From: Crystallibacter permensis
GTDB lineage: Bacteria > Actinomycetota > Actinomycetes > Actinomycetales > Micrococcaceae
Reading direction: 5' to 3'
DNA length: 64,000 nucleotides
NCBI RefSeq assembly: GCF_025960875.1
Contig: NZ_JAODLR010000005.1
Location: 1 to 64,000 of the forward strand
A model generated the notes under the pieces. That model saw only the letters and a program-made list of their open reading frames with translations, searched no databases and had not been told where the DNA came from. This document shows, one piece after another, positions 26,992-35,600 of this stretch (the stretch's first letter is position 1; each line of letters opens with the position of its first letter). The position numbers and the translations under genes are program-made.

Positions 26992-27443
26992 GTACTCCCT
27001 TTAACACCTTCGACGACATCTACCAAGCTGCCCGGTCGGAGGTAGGTGTCCGGCTTTTTACCGTGTCGGCAATCGCCGATAACGGCACCGCCATGGCAAG
27101 GGTCTACACGACGCATCCTGATGTCTACCCGGTCGGCGGCAAGAAGACCTTTTCCGAAGACACAGATCCGCAGTGGCTGCAGCATGTGATCGAAGACCAG
27201 CAGCCGTTCATGGGAAAGGACAAGGAAGCGGTCCGGGCATTCTTCTTCGACTACGAGACCATCGAGTCGCTCGGCTGCGGCGCCATCATCAACGTACCCG
27301 TGATTAGCGATGGCAAGACGGTGGGATCAATGAACTTCCTTGACACCGAGGGCAGCTACAACCAAGTGTCGCTACAGGTTGCTGTACAGATCGCCGAGCG
27401 CTCCGGCAACGTATTGGAAGAGACCATCTCCACCGTCGGGTAA
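26988..27443 (+). CDS. small GAF-domain protein
   Basis: A 151-residue protein that is one GAF domain: RLFTVSAIADNGTAMARVYT at the start, then ESLGCGAIINVPVISDGKTVGSMNFLD, the usual core strands. A stand-alone GAF protein of this size is often a small-molecule sensor or, in the fRMsr branch, a methionine sulfoxide reductase; the Cys pattern of that enzyme is not evident (one Cys in LGCGA). It overlaps the regulator stop by ATGA, suggesting it works with it or with the catabolic enzymes. Confidence 0.75.
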   Translation: MSTPFNTFDDIYQAARSEVGVRLFTVSAIADNGTAMARVYTTHPDVYPVGGKKTFSEDTDPQWLQHVIEDQQPFMGKDKEAVRAFFFDYETIESLGCGAIINVPVISDGKTVGSMNFLDTEGSYNQVSLQVAVQIAERSGNVLEETISTVG

Positions 27444-27490
27444 CTGAAGCTAACCGTGTACTGACCGCAGAGAGTAAGGACCAGACTGAC

Positions 27491-28711
27491 GTGAGTACTG
27501 CCAGCCCATTAACCGTCCAGAACGCCCTGATTTTCGACGGCGAATCCGCCGAGCTGACGAGTGGACCCATCCATGTGGAAGACGGACGCATCACCGCCCT
27601 TGACGGCGACCCCGCCGAGGGCGCGGAGGTGATCGACGCCGGAGGCAAGGTGGTGATCCCTGGGCTCATCGACGCACATTTCCATGCCTATGCCATCAGC
27701 CTGACATCAATTAAGAATGAAATTGGACCCCTGAGCTACTCCGCACTGGCAGGAGTCCGGCGCCTCGGCTCGGCACTGCGGCGCGGTTTCACCACGGTTC
27801 GTGACGTAGCCGGCGGCGACATCGGGCTGGCCAACGCCATTGAAGAAGGCATGTTCGTTGGGCCTCGGTATCTGTTCACCGGTCCGGCTCTAAGCCAGAC
27901 CGGCGGTCACGGCGACCCACGCGGGGCACACGATGGCGGCTGCTTCCATGGGGGGCATATGTGCGAGGTAGTGGACGGTGCAGACAATCTGCTCACCGCT
28001 GTCCGGCAGCGGTTTCGGACCGGAGCTCACGCGATCAAGCTGATGACCTCGGGCGGTGTTATCTCTCCGGTCGATCCCCTGCGCATCCCGCAGTACTCAG
28101 CTGCGGAGATCCGGGCGGTGACGGAGGAAGCGTCGCAACGGGGCAGCTACACCACGGCCCATGCCTATTCCCCAGAAGCTATCCGGCATTCAGTACTAAA
28201 CGGGGTCCGCTGTATTGAACACGGAAACCTGCTGGATCAGGAAACCGCGGAACTCATGGGAGAGCACGGCTCTTATCTGGTCCCGACCTTAGTGACTTAT
28301 GATGCGATGAACCGGCGCGGTCAGGAAATCGGGCTCACCGCAGTCGGGAGTGGGAAGAACCGGGAGGTTCTGGACGCCGGCCGCAAGGCTGTCGAACTCG
28401 CACACACCGCCGGCATCCCGCTCGGTTTCGGGTCAGACCTTATGGGTGCACTTGAAAACGAACAGCTGCAGGGGCTGCGCCTGCAGAGTGAAGTAACTGG
28501 TATCCACGAACTGCTTCGCTCGGCCACCTCGGTGAATGCGCGGCTTCTGCAACGCGATGATCTGGGACACATAGCTGTCGGAGCCATCGCCGACCTAGTT
28601 CTCCTCGACGGAAATCCGTTCCAGGACCCGTCCGTACTATGGGACGACAGCCGGAAGCGGACAGTGATCAAAGCCGGTGCGGTAGTCCCCGCAGACATCA
28701 GAGACCAGTGA
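27491..28711 (+). CDS. metal-dependent amidohydrolase (imidazolonepropionase/Xaa-Pro dipeptidase-like)
   Basis: A 406-residue amidohydrolase with a binuclear metal site. Ligands visible: HFH at 63-65 (GLIDAHFHAYAIS), the carboxylated Lys184 (AHAIKLMTSGG), His225 (TTAHAYSP), His245 (IEHGNLLD) and catalytic Asp317 (LGFGSDLMG). This arrangement is that of the subgroup containing carnosinase- and prolidase-like enzymes acting on N-acyl amino acids and dipeptides. GTG 27491 follows TAAGGA. In this operon it could cleave the ring-opened product. Substrate is an inference. Confidence 0.85.
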   Translation: MSTASPLTVQNALIFDGESAELTSGPIHVEDGRITALDGDPAEGAEVIDAGGKVVIPGLIDAHFHAYAISLTSIKNEIGPLSYSALAGVRRLGSALRRGFTTVRDVAGGDIGLANAIEEGMFVGPRYLFTGPALSQTGGHGDPRGAHDGGCFHGGHMCEVVDGADNLLTAVRQRFRTGAHAIKLMTSGGVISPVDPLRIPQYSAAEIRAVTEEASQRGSYTTAHAYSPEAIRHSVLNGVRCIEHGNLLDQETAELMGEHGSYLVPTLVTYDAMNRRGQEIGLTAVGSGKNREVLDAGRKAVELAHTAGIPLGFGSDLMGALENEQLQGLRLQSEVTGIHELLRSATSVNARLLQRDDLGHIAVGAIADLVLLDGNPFQDPSVLWDDSRKRTVIKAGAVVPADIRDQ

Positions 28712-28712
28712 T

Positions 28713-30131
28713 ATGACCGCAAATTTGACTGTCGACTGCTCCGTTGAAGGCGTGTTCGAAGAGGATCTGACTGACTATGAAGCCCACGTTCAGACGTTCA
28801 TGGCGGCGGGCTTCCGCGGGCAACAAGACCAAACCATACTGCTGGAACGACTGCAGGGCCCGGTTTTGCTGGTAGGACTAGGACTCCGCGCCCATGCTGT
28901 GGCTGACACGGTGCGGACGGCAGCCGCAACGGCAGGACGGGCGTTGCGCCACCTAACGACGGCCCGCTGTACGCTAGCGGCAAAATCCATGCCCGGCTAT
29001 GCACCCGAGGAGGTAGCTAGAGCAGCAGCCGAAGGCGTAACCCTCGGCGCCTATCACTTTGCCGGCTACAAATCTTCGCTTGCGACTCGTACACGGTGGC
29101 TGTCCGCTCTCGGGCCCAAGTTCGGAGATCTCGAATCCGAGGGGTGGGCCGAGGGAGTTCAGATTGGCACCGCCGTTAACTTCACCCGGGATCTGGTCAA
29201 TACGCCGGCCAACATCCTCACGCCCACCGCTCTGGCTGATCACGCCGAGACTTTGGCCCGCAACGCTGGCATGGGATTTCGCAGGATCAGTGGTGCGGAA
29301 TTGGACAGCGGTGCATTTGGTGGTATTGCCGCCGTCGGACGCGGTTCTGCCGAGCCAGCCTGTCTGGTGGAGCTAACTTGGGGCGATCCACAGCAGCCGC
29401 CTGATCTGTGCCTGGTAGGCAAGGGAATTACCTATGACTCCGGTGGCCTGTCGCTTAAGAGCCCGGAGAGCCAAATCGGTATGAAGAACGACATGGGAGG
29501 CGCCGCAGCGGTACTGGGGGCCATGATGCTCGTTCCGCTCCTTGCCCCTTCGCTCCGGGTCAAAGCAGTCCTGCCGTTCGCGGAAAATATGCCCGGCGGT
29601 CGGGCGACTCGGCCAGGCGACGTTGTCACCATGCGCAACGGAAGGACCGTCGAAATCCTAAACACTGATTTCGAAGGTCGGTTGGTGCTCGGCGATGCAT
29701 TGGCCCTTGCAGCAGAGTCCGGCCCTGGAGCCATCATCGATCTAGCCACGCTAACCTACGCCGCCACGCACGCTCTCGGCGAGCGTACTGCCGCTCTTTT
29801 AGGCAGCGATCAGACCCTCATTGAGAGGATTGAAAGAGCCGCTGGTGTCACCGGAGAGCCGGTGTGGCGACTTCCCATGCCGAGGTACCTTCGGCCCCAG
29901 ATCCTGTCCCAGGTGGCGGATCTGAAGAATTTTCCGGGCGCAACCACGGCCCGCACCTCCACAGCTGCTATGTTTCTCCGGGAGTTTGTGCCAGCGAGTA
30001 TCCCTTGGGCACACCTTGATTTGGCTGGTCCGGCATGGTCGGAAGAGGAATATGGTGTAGCGTCGCGCGGCGCCACAGGTTACGGTGTCCGTCTTCTCGG
30101 CCAGCTACTGCGGACATACGCGCGCGGGTAG
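28713..30131 (+). CDS. pepA: M17 leucyl aminopeptidase
   Basis: Dizinc aminopeptidase that removes N-terminal residues from peptides in the cytoplasm. All metal and catalytic residues are recognisable: Lys237 and Asp242 in GKGITYDSGGLSLK, Lys249, Asp260 (KNDMGGA), and Asp319, Glu321 and Arg323 in NTDFEGRL. The family usually has NTDAEGRL; Phe for Ala is a small oddity beside the active site. Length of 472 is normal. It starts one base after the amidohydrolase stop, the last gene of the operon. A peptidase here suggests that the pathway yields a dipeptide or amino-acid amide. Confidence 0.92.
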   Translation: MTANLTVDCSVEGVFEEDLTDYEAHVQTFMAAGFRGQQDQTILLERLQGPVLLVGLGLRAHAVADTVRTAAATAGRALRHLTTARCTLAAKSMPGYAPEEVARAAAEGVTLGAYHFAGYKSSLATRTRWLSALGPKFGDLESEGWAEGVQIGTAVNFTRDLVNTPANILTPTALADHAETLARNAGMGFRRISGAELDSGAFGGIAAVGRGSAEPACLVELTWGDPQQPPDLCLVGKGITYDSGGLSLKSPESQIGMKNDMGGAAAVLGAMMLVPLLAPSLRVKAVLPFAENMPGGRATRPGDVVTMRNGRTVEILNTDFEGRLVLGDALALAAESGPGAIIDLATLTYAATHALGERTAALLGSDQTLIERIERAAGVTGEPVWRLPMPRYLRPQILSQVADLKNFPGATTARTSTAAMFLREFVPASIPWAHLDLAGPAWSEEEYGVASRGATGYGVRLLGQLLRTYARG

Positions 30132-30175
30132 ATTTTCCATAAAAGGTGGAAGCCGTTCCGCTGCCTATACATGTT

Positions 30176-30194
30176 CCTCTTCTCTCCGAAGAGG
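30176..30194 (+). terminator. hairpin after the hydantoinase operon
   Basis: CCTCTTC-TCTCC-GAAGAGG gives a seven-pair stem with a five-base loop 45 bp after the pepA stop. It has no T-tract, so termination is only likely. Confidence 0.45.
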
Positions 30195-30733
30195 AGATCC
30201 ATCCCCACGACAGAGATCACGACTACGTGCTGGAAAGCTATTCGCTTTTCCCGTATAAAGCCCGCAAAGCTCCGTAAGGCCTGCGTCCCGGGAAATGAGG
30301 CCTTGTCCGGTGGTACGGCGCGGCGTCATCCGGCTAGGAACGCGGCGGAGGCTCAGTGGTATTGAGGGTCTGGTAGGTGGTGAACTTTCTGGGACAGGGT
30401 GCACGTACCGCTCAAGGTCACGGCACCCGTCATAGGATGAGCCACCGCATCCTGGGGCCAACCACCTCCCGAGGCGGGTCATGTCCCCCACCTCCATGGG
30501 CGAGATCAGCTACAAAAGCGACAGTTGATTGAGCTACGGCACCTACACGGAAAGCGTGCTGCACCGTGACGAGGTGTCAGTCTCTGCATTTCCGTCAGCC
30601 AGGCTTCTTCGTCTAGGCGACAACCTAAGGGTTAGGCAAAACGGTGCCGGACGCCTTCCCTTCTGATGAACCCTGAGCGGTAAGGCGCCACTGGTCTCAG
30701 CTGCGGAACCGCACAACCATTCCTCCATAAACC
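30195..30733. other. long gap without recognisable genes
   Basis: This 540-bp stretch between the hydantoinase operon and the hydroxyproline locus has no frame with a ribosome site or a domain. The part around 30330-30490 changes composition and could be the worn end of a mobile element, but I found no inverted ends or transposase motif. No RNA gene was recognised. Confidence 0.4.
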
Positions 30734-30788
30734 TTGGCAGTCGAACATGTGACATGTACCATTTTACAAGCGGTGATACATGACACAT
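30734..30788 (+). promoter_or_regulatory. promoter with palindromic operators for the AGCS symporter gene
   Basis: TTGGCA (30734-30739), 17 bases, TACCAT (30757-30762) form a promoter. The perfect palindrome CATGTGACATG (30746-30756) fills the end of the spacer. A second site, ATGACACAT (30780-30788, one mismatch in nine), is centred 33 bp away, three helical turns. A matching site lies in the promoter at 32503. The pattern suits a dimeric repressor, most likely the GntR/FCD protein of this locus. Confidence 0.65.
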
Positions 30789-30958
30789 CTAATTGCAATC
30801 GAATCTCAGCACCGAAGAGCCCTTTAGAACCTGCCTCCATCTTCTGAGCAGCCCCCAGAAAGTCACTGCGGGACGTAGACGCCGAGGCGGCCGCCCGCAC
30901 CGCACGGAGCACGCAGAACCTCTAAGAACGCAGTTGCCCGAACAATCAAAGGAAACAT

Positions 30959-32464
30959 ATGGAAACCCTCGTCGCCATTAGCGATGGGCTGTGGAATCCC
31001 ATGGCCTACTTCGCGCTGGCCGTCGGCCTCTTCTTCACCGTCATCACCAACGCAGCCCAGTTCCGGCTGCTGCCGGATACGGTGCGCCAGATATTCAAAC
31101 CAAAAGCGGAAGACGGCGGCATCTCGCCTTTGCAGGCTCTGCTTCTGACCATCTCGAGCAGGGTGGGCGTTGGCAACATTGCCGGTGTTGGCACCGCCGT
31201 CGCTGCCGGTGGCCCGGGCGCCCTGCTGTGGATGGTGGTGTGCGCACTGCTCGGTTCGGCAAGCGCATTCGCCGAGTCCACCCTCGCCCAGGTCTTCAAA
31301 CGCAAAATCAACGGCGAGCACCGGGGCGGCATGCCCTTCTACGTTAGGTACGGGCTCCGCATCAAATGGCTGGCAGCGCTGCTGGCCGTCATGACCATGG
31401 TCGGCTACGGCTTCGTTTTTCCTGGCGTCCAGTCCAACAACATCGCCTCCAGCCTTGAGCACGCATTCAACATCCCCACCTGGATCACCGCGGTGGGGGT
31501 CAGCGTACTGCTCGGGTTCGTGGTGATCGGCGGCACCAAGCGGGTGGTAGGCGCAGCACAGTTCATGGTCCCGATCATGGCCGTCGGCTACATCCTTACC
31601 GCTATCATCGTGGTCCTGTTCAACATCGATCAGTTGCTCCCCGCCTTGGGACTCATTGTCTCCAGCGCCTTCGGCATGAACGAGGTGTTCGGCGGTATCG
31701 CCGGTGCCGCCGTCGCCTGGGGTGTACGCCGAGCGGTCTTCTCCAACGTAGCCGGCGTCGGCGAAGGCACCTATGGCTCCGCCGCGGCGTCTGTCAGCCA
31801 CCCCGCCAAGCAGGGGTTGGTCCAGTCCTTCTCCATCTTCATTGACACTGTGGTTGTCTGCTTTGCGACCGGCATCATGATTGTCATGACCGGCTCCTAC
31901 AACGTGTTCGCGGACAACGGGGACGCGATTGTCTCCAATGTTCCCGGTATGGAGGCGGGCTCCGCCTACACCCAAGAGGCGGTGAACGCGGTACTGCCTG
32001 GCTTCGGCCCCGGCTTCGTCGCCATCGCGCTCTTCTTCTTTGCCTTCACCACCCTGGTGGCGTTCTTCTACATTGCCCACACCAACTTGGTGTTTCTTGC
32101 CGGACGAGAGCTCGGCCCCGCTTTGAGCTGGACGCTCAAGCTGGGGATGATCGGCATCACCTTCTACGGGGCAGTGGAATCCGCTTCCGTCATGTGGACG
32201 ATCGGCGATATCGGCTACGCCTCTCTTGGCTGGGTGAACATGGCCTGCATCCTGATGCTGAGCCCAATGGTCCGGAAGGTTATCAAAGACTACGACCGTC
32301 AGCGCAAGATGGGCCTTGATCCAGTGTTCGACCCACGTCCGCTCGGCATCACCGGCGCCGACTTCTGGATGCCTGCCACGCACACTGCTGCTGCCGCGAC
32401 TCAGACCCACCGGTCCGCGGGAGACGATTCCAGTGCCGGCGTCGAAAACGGCAGTCGCCGCTGA
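30959..32464 (+). CDS. AGCS-family amino acid:cation symporter
   Basis: A 501-residue membrane protein with about eleven helices of the alanine/glycine:cation symporter family. Family motifs: ISSRVGVGNIAGVGTAVAAG near residue 65 (cation and substrate site), GGMPFYVRYG and FSNVAGVGEGTYGSAAA near 262. AAAGGA precedes the ATG. Members carry Ala, Gly or similar small amino acids with Na+ or H+. Shared operator sites with the next operon suggest that it imports hydroxyproline or proline. The C-terminus has a soluble Ala/Thr/Ser-rich tail. Confidence 0.9.
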   Translation: METLVAISDGLWNPMAYFALAVGLFFTVITNAAQFRLLPDTVRQIFKPKAEDGGISPLQALLLTISSRVGVGNIAGVGTAVAAGGPGALLWMVVCALLGSASAFAESTLAQVFKRKINGEHRGGMPFYVRYGLRIKWLAALLAVMTMVGYGFVFPGVQSNNIASSLEHAFNIPTWITAVGVSVLLGFVVIGGTKRVVGAAQFMVPIMAVGYILTAIIVVLFNIDQLLPALGLIVSSAFGMNEVFGGIAGAAVAWGVRRAVFSNVAGVGEGTYGSAAASVSHPAKQGLVQSFSIFIDTVVVCFATGIMIVMTGSYNVFADNGDAIVSNVPGMEAGSAYTQEAVNAVLPGFGPGFVAIALFFFAFTTLVAFFYIAHTNLVFLAGRELGPALSWTLKLGMIGITFYGAVESASVMWTIGDIGYASLGWVNMACILMLSPMVRKVIKDYDRQRKMGLDPVFDPRPLGITGADFWMPATHTAAAATQTHRSAGDDSSAGVENGSRR

Positions 32465-32502
32465 CAGCACCCCCCTTGGTTACAAGGGAACGACCGCACA
32501 CG

Positions 32503-32531
32503 TTGAACAGTGCAATGTCACATGTTATAGT
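32503..32531 (+). promoter_or_regulatory. promoter with operator for the hydroxyproline operon
   Basis: TTGAAC (32503-32508), exactly 17 bases, TATAGT (32526-32531). The operator AATGTCACATG (32514-32524, ten of eleven matches to the CATGTSACATG palindrome) ends one base before the -10 box, the same place as in the symporter promoter. A protein bound there would block polymerase. Confidence 0.7.
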
Positions 32532-32600
32532 TAGTGGCATGGATCACGGATCCACAGACTTACCTCACGACCAACGCATTCCCCTTCGAAAGGAACCACC

Positions 32601-33506
32601 ATGACTGAGACCAAGAAACCCTGGCACGGAGTTCTCGTCGCCTCTGCGCTGCAGTTCAAGGACGACATGAGCGTTGACTACGATGCCTTCGCCGAGCATG
32701 TGAAGTTCCTGGCCGACAACGGCTGCGACGGCATCGCACCGAACGGCTCACTGGGCGAGTACCAGACCCTCACCGCCGAGGAGCGCGCCCGCGTCATCAC
32801 CACCGCCGTGGAAGCGGCCCCCAAGGGATTCACGGTCATGGCCGGTGTCGGTGCATACGGCGCCCTTGAGTCTCAGCGCTGGGCCGAGCAGGCCGCTGAG
32901 GCCGGCGCCCAGTCGCTCATGCTCCTTCCCCCGAACACCTACCGTGCCACCGAGGACGAAGTGGTCGACCATTACCGCCGCGTTGCCCAGATCGGCCTGC
33001 CGATTGTCGGCTACAACAACCCGATCGACACCAAGGTGGATCTGACCCCGCGGCTGATCGCCCGTCTCCACGGCGAAGGCTACATTGTGGGCGTCAAGGA
33101 GTTCACCGGGGATCCGCGCCGTGCCTACGAGATCAAGGAGCTGGCGCCGGAGATGGACCTGCTCATCGGTACCGACGACACGGTGCTGGAAATGGGTATT
33201 GCCGGCGCAGTCGGCTGGGTGGCCGGGTACCCGAACGCCATTCCGCAGTCCACGGTTGAACTCTACAAGCTCTCCACCTCCGGCAATGTTGCGGATCTGG
33301 AGCGTGCCCGCGAGATCTACGTGGATCTACACAAGCTCCTGCGCTGGGACACCAAGACCGAGTTCGTGCAGTCCATCAAGTTGTCCATGGACGTCGTCGG
33401 ACTCAAGGGCGGCGTCTGCCGTCCTCCGCGCGGCCCGCTGACCCCGACCGACCACGAGCAGGTCATCCAGGACACCAAGGACGTTCTGGCCAAGGGCTAC
33501 AAGTAA
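32601..33506 (+). CDS. DapA-fold lyase, probable pyrroline-4-hydroxy-2-carboxylate deaminase
   Basis: A 301-residue (beta/alpha)8 class I lyase. The Schiff-base Lys166 (VGVKEFTGD) and catalytic Tyr138 (VGYNNP) are present. In 4-hydroxyproline degradation a member of this family turns pyrroline-4-hydroxy-2-carboxylate into ketoglutarate semialdehyde; the neighbouring epimerase, dehydrogenase and semialdehyde dehydrogenase support this role over lysine biosynthesis. AAAGGA precedes ATG 32601. It is the first gene of the operon. Confidence 0.88.
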   Translation: MTETKKPWHGVLVASALQFKDDMSVDYDAFAEHVKFLADNGCDGIAPNGSLGEYQTLTAEERARVITTAVEAAPKGFTVMAGVGAYGALESQRWAEQAAEAGAQSLMLLPPNTYRATEDEVVDHYRRVAQIGLPIVGYNNPIDTKVDLTPRLIARLHGEGYIVGVKEFTGDPRRAYEIKELAPEMDLLIGTDDTVLEMGIAGAVGWVAGYPNAIPQSTVELYKLSTSGNVADLERAREIYVDLHKLLRWDTKTEFVQSIKLSMDVVGLKGGVCRPPRGPLTPTDHEQVIQDTKDVLAKGYK

Positions 33507-33522
33507 ACTCCACCGCGTAAGG

Positions 33523-33563
33523 GGTCCTGCGGAGCCTGCGCATCCTGCATGCTCCGCAGGACC
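33523..33563 (+). promoter_or_regulatory. intercistronic hairpin after the deaminase gene
   Basis: A perfect 13-bp repeat, GGTCCTGCGGAGC (33523-33535) and its complement (33551-33563), with a 15-base loop lies between the first and second genes. Without a T-tract it is more likely an mRNA-stabilising or partial-termination element, as after the binding-protein gene at 20399. Confidence 0.6.
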
Positions 33564-33604
33564 TGCGGCCCTGCCACCCACCTCCATCAGAAAGCGACAC
33601 AAGC

Positions 33605-34606
33605 ATGAGAACCAACCGCGTGTTCCACGCCGTCGACTCGCACACCGAGGGCATGCCCACCCGTGTGATCACCGGCGGGATCGGCACCATTCCCGGCGCT
33701 ACGATGGCCGCACGCCGGCTGTGGTTTATGGAGAACTCGGACTGGATCCGGACCCTGTTGATGACCGAACCGCGCGGGCACGCGTCCATGAGCGGGGCCA
33801 TCCTGCAGCCGCCGACACGTCCGGATGCGGATTACGGCGTCCTCTACATAGAGGTCTCCGGGCTGCTGCCGATGTGCGGACACGGGACCATCGGTGTGGC
33901 AACGGTCTTGGTGGAAACGGGGATGGTGGAGGTGGTCGAACCTGTCACCACCGTCCGGCTGGACACCCCGGCCGGCCTTGTTATTGCGGAAGTTGCCGTC
34001 AAGGACAGACAGGCCGAATCGGTGACCATCCGTAACGTTCCCTCATTCGTGGACCGGCTAAACACCAAGGTGGAAGTTCCCGGTTTCGGCATGGTCGGAT
34101 ACGACCTTGCCTTCGGCGGCAACTTCTACGCCATCGTCGACCTGGACGAGCTCGGCCTGCCGTTCGAACGGGACCGCAAAGACGACCTGCTCAAAGCCGG
34201 CCTGGCGGTCATGGATGCGATCAATAAGACGGCGGAGCCGGTCCACCCCGAACGGGAGGACATCCGCGGCTGCCACCACGTTTACCTCAAAGCACCGGGG
34301 TCCACTGCCGAACATTCCCGCCATGCCATGGCCATCCACCCAGGCTGGTTCGACCGCTCCCCCTGCGGCACCGGCACCAGCGCCCGCATGGCACAACTCC
34401 ATGCCCGGGGTGAACTGGACCTGCACACGGAATTCATCAATGAGTCCTACATCGGATCCCGGTTCACCGGACGACTGGTGGAGGAAACCACCGTGGGAGG
34501 ACGCCCCGCCGTGGTCCCCACTGTGACCGGCCGCGCCTGGATCACCGGCACCGCCCAGTATTTCCTGGACCCCACCGACCCCTTCCCGGAAGGATTCCTG
34601 CTATGA
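33605..34606 (+). CDS. 4-hydroxyproline 2-epimerase (proline racemase family)
   Basis: A 333-residue enzyme that inverts C2 of trans-4-hydroxy-L-proline to give the D-isomer. Both catalytic cysteines are present: Cys91 in LPMCGHGTIG and Cys254 in SPCGTGTSA. Dehydratases acting on 3-hydroxyproline have Thr in the second place, so an epimerase is indicated. HAVDSHTEGMPTRVITGG is the family N-terminus. It overlaps the next gene by ATGA. Confidence 0.92.
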   Translation: MRTNRVFHAVDSHTEGMPTRVITGGIGTIPGATMAARRLWFMENSDWIRTLLMTEPRGHASMSGAILQPPTRPDADYGVLYIEVSGLLPMCGHGTIGVATVLVETGMVEVVEPVTTVRLDTPAGLVIAEVAVKDRQAESVTIRNVPSFVDRLNTKVEVPGFGMVGYDLAFGGNFYAIVDLDELGLPFERDRKDDLLKAGLAVMDAINKTAEPVHPEREDIRGCHHVYLKAPGSTAEHSRHAMAIHPGWFDRSPCGTGTSARMAQLHARGELDLHTEFINESYIGSRFTGRLVEETTVGGRPAVVPTVTGRAWITGTAQYFLDPTDPFPEGFLL

Positions 34607-35571
34607 GCCTGCCATATTTCGATGCCGCAACGGTCCGCGCCACAGTTCCCTTCGAGCGGGCTGTGCGGGCCATCGAGGAGGGGCTGCTGGACAGTGTGGA
34701 CCCGGAGCAGGACAGCAAGCGCCTGTTCAGCCCGGCTCCCGACGGGGAATTCCTGATCATGCCCACGGAAGGCGGCGGACGCTTCAGCGGCGTCAAGGTG
34801 GCCACCATCGCGCCTTCCAACCCCGCCCGCGGGCTGGAGAAGATCCAGGGGGTCTATGTCCTGTTCGACTCAGCAACCCTGGCGCCGGTAGCCATGATGG
34901 ACGGCGCCGAACTGACGGCCATCCGCACTCCCGCCACAACTCTGGCCGCGGTCAAGCACATTGCCGCAGCCGCACCGGCCGGCGAAGGCTTCGGCACCGC
35001 GCCGCAAGTAGTGGTCTTCGGCGCCGGTGTCCAGGCCTTGAACCACATCCGGGCGGCCTGCGCCGTCTTCGAGGACGCAACCTTCGCGGTCGTCGGCAAA
35101 CGTCCGCAGCGCGTCGCGGAACTGATGGCAACCCTCGCGGCCGAAGGAATCACCGTCTCGGACGCATCCGGCGACCCGGAAGCAGCAGTGGCCGGCGCCG
35201 ACGTGGTACTTTGTGTCACGTCCTCGCCCGAACCGCTTTTCGACGGCCGGTTGCCACGGGACGGCGCGATCATCGCCTCAGTGGGCCAGCACGGGCTGGA
35301 TGCCCGTGAAGTCGATGCCGCGCTGGTGCTCCGCAGCGACATTGTGGTGGAGGGCCGAGCATCCTCGTGGCGGGAGAGCGGTGATCTCATCCCTGCCCGG
35401 AGCGTGGCGGAGTGGCAGCGAATAGAACCGCCCAATCTGCGCGATCTTGTCCGCGGCAAACTGGTCCGGCGGCCCGGCACCTGCTGCCTCTACACAGGCG
35501 TGGGGATGGCCTGGGAGGACTTGGTTACGGCCGCAGTGGTGTATGAAGAAGGCAGTAAATCATGCCACTAG
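34603..35571 (+). CDS. ornithine cyclodeaminase/mu-crystallin family reductase
   Basis: A 322-residue NAD(P)-dependent protein. The Rossmann motif VVVFGAGVQALNHIRAA lies near residue 137, and VKVATIAPSNPARG and MDGAELTAIRTPATT are family substrate-site segments. In hydroxyproline and D-proline clusters the member reduces pyrroline-2-carboxylate to L-proline (LhpI type), so it may handle trans-3-hydroxyproline or D-proline side products. It overlaps the epimerase gene by ATGA. Confidence 0.82.
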   Translation: MSLPYFDAATVRATVPFERAVRAIEEGLLDSVDPEQDSKRLFSPAPDGEFLIMPTEGGGRFSGVKVATIAPSNPARGLEKIQGVYVLFDSATLAPVAMMDGAELTAIRTPATTLAAVKHIAAAAPAGEGFGTAPQVVVFGAGVQALNHIRAACAVFEDATFAVVGKRPQRVAELMATLAAEGITVSDASGDPEAAVAGADVVLCVTSSPEPLFDGRLPRDGAIIASVGQHGLDAREVDAALVLRSDIVVEGRASSWRESGDLIPARSVAEWQRIEPPNLRDLVRGKLVRRPGTCCLYTGVGMAWEDLVTAAVVYEEGSKSCH

Positions 35572-35600
35572 GCACCACCGCTGCCCTTGGAGGAACCGTC

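Noticed and set aside
30330-30490. Possible insertion-sequence remnant
   Set aside because: No transposase motif, inverted ends or target duplication could be found; kept only as an unexplained gap.
30863-32470. A 535-codon minus-strand frame opposite the AGCS symporter
   Set aside because: Composition is shadow-like (Asp, His, Gly, Gln rich) and the plus strand has all symporter motifs.
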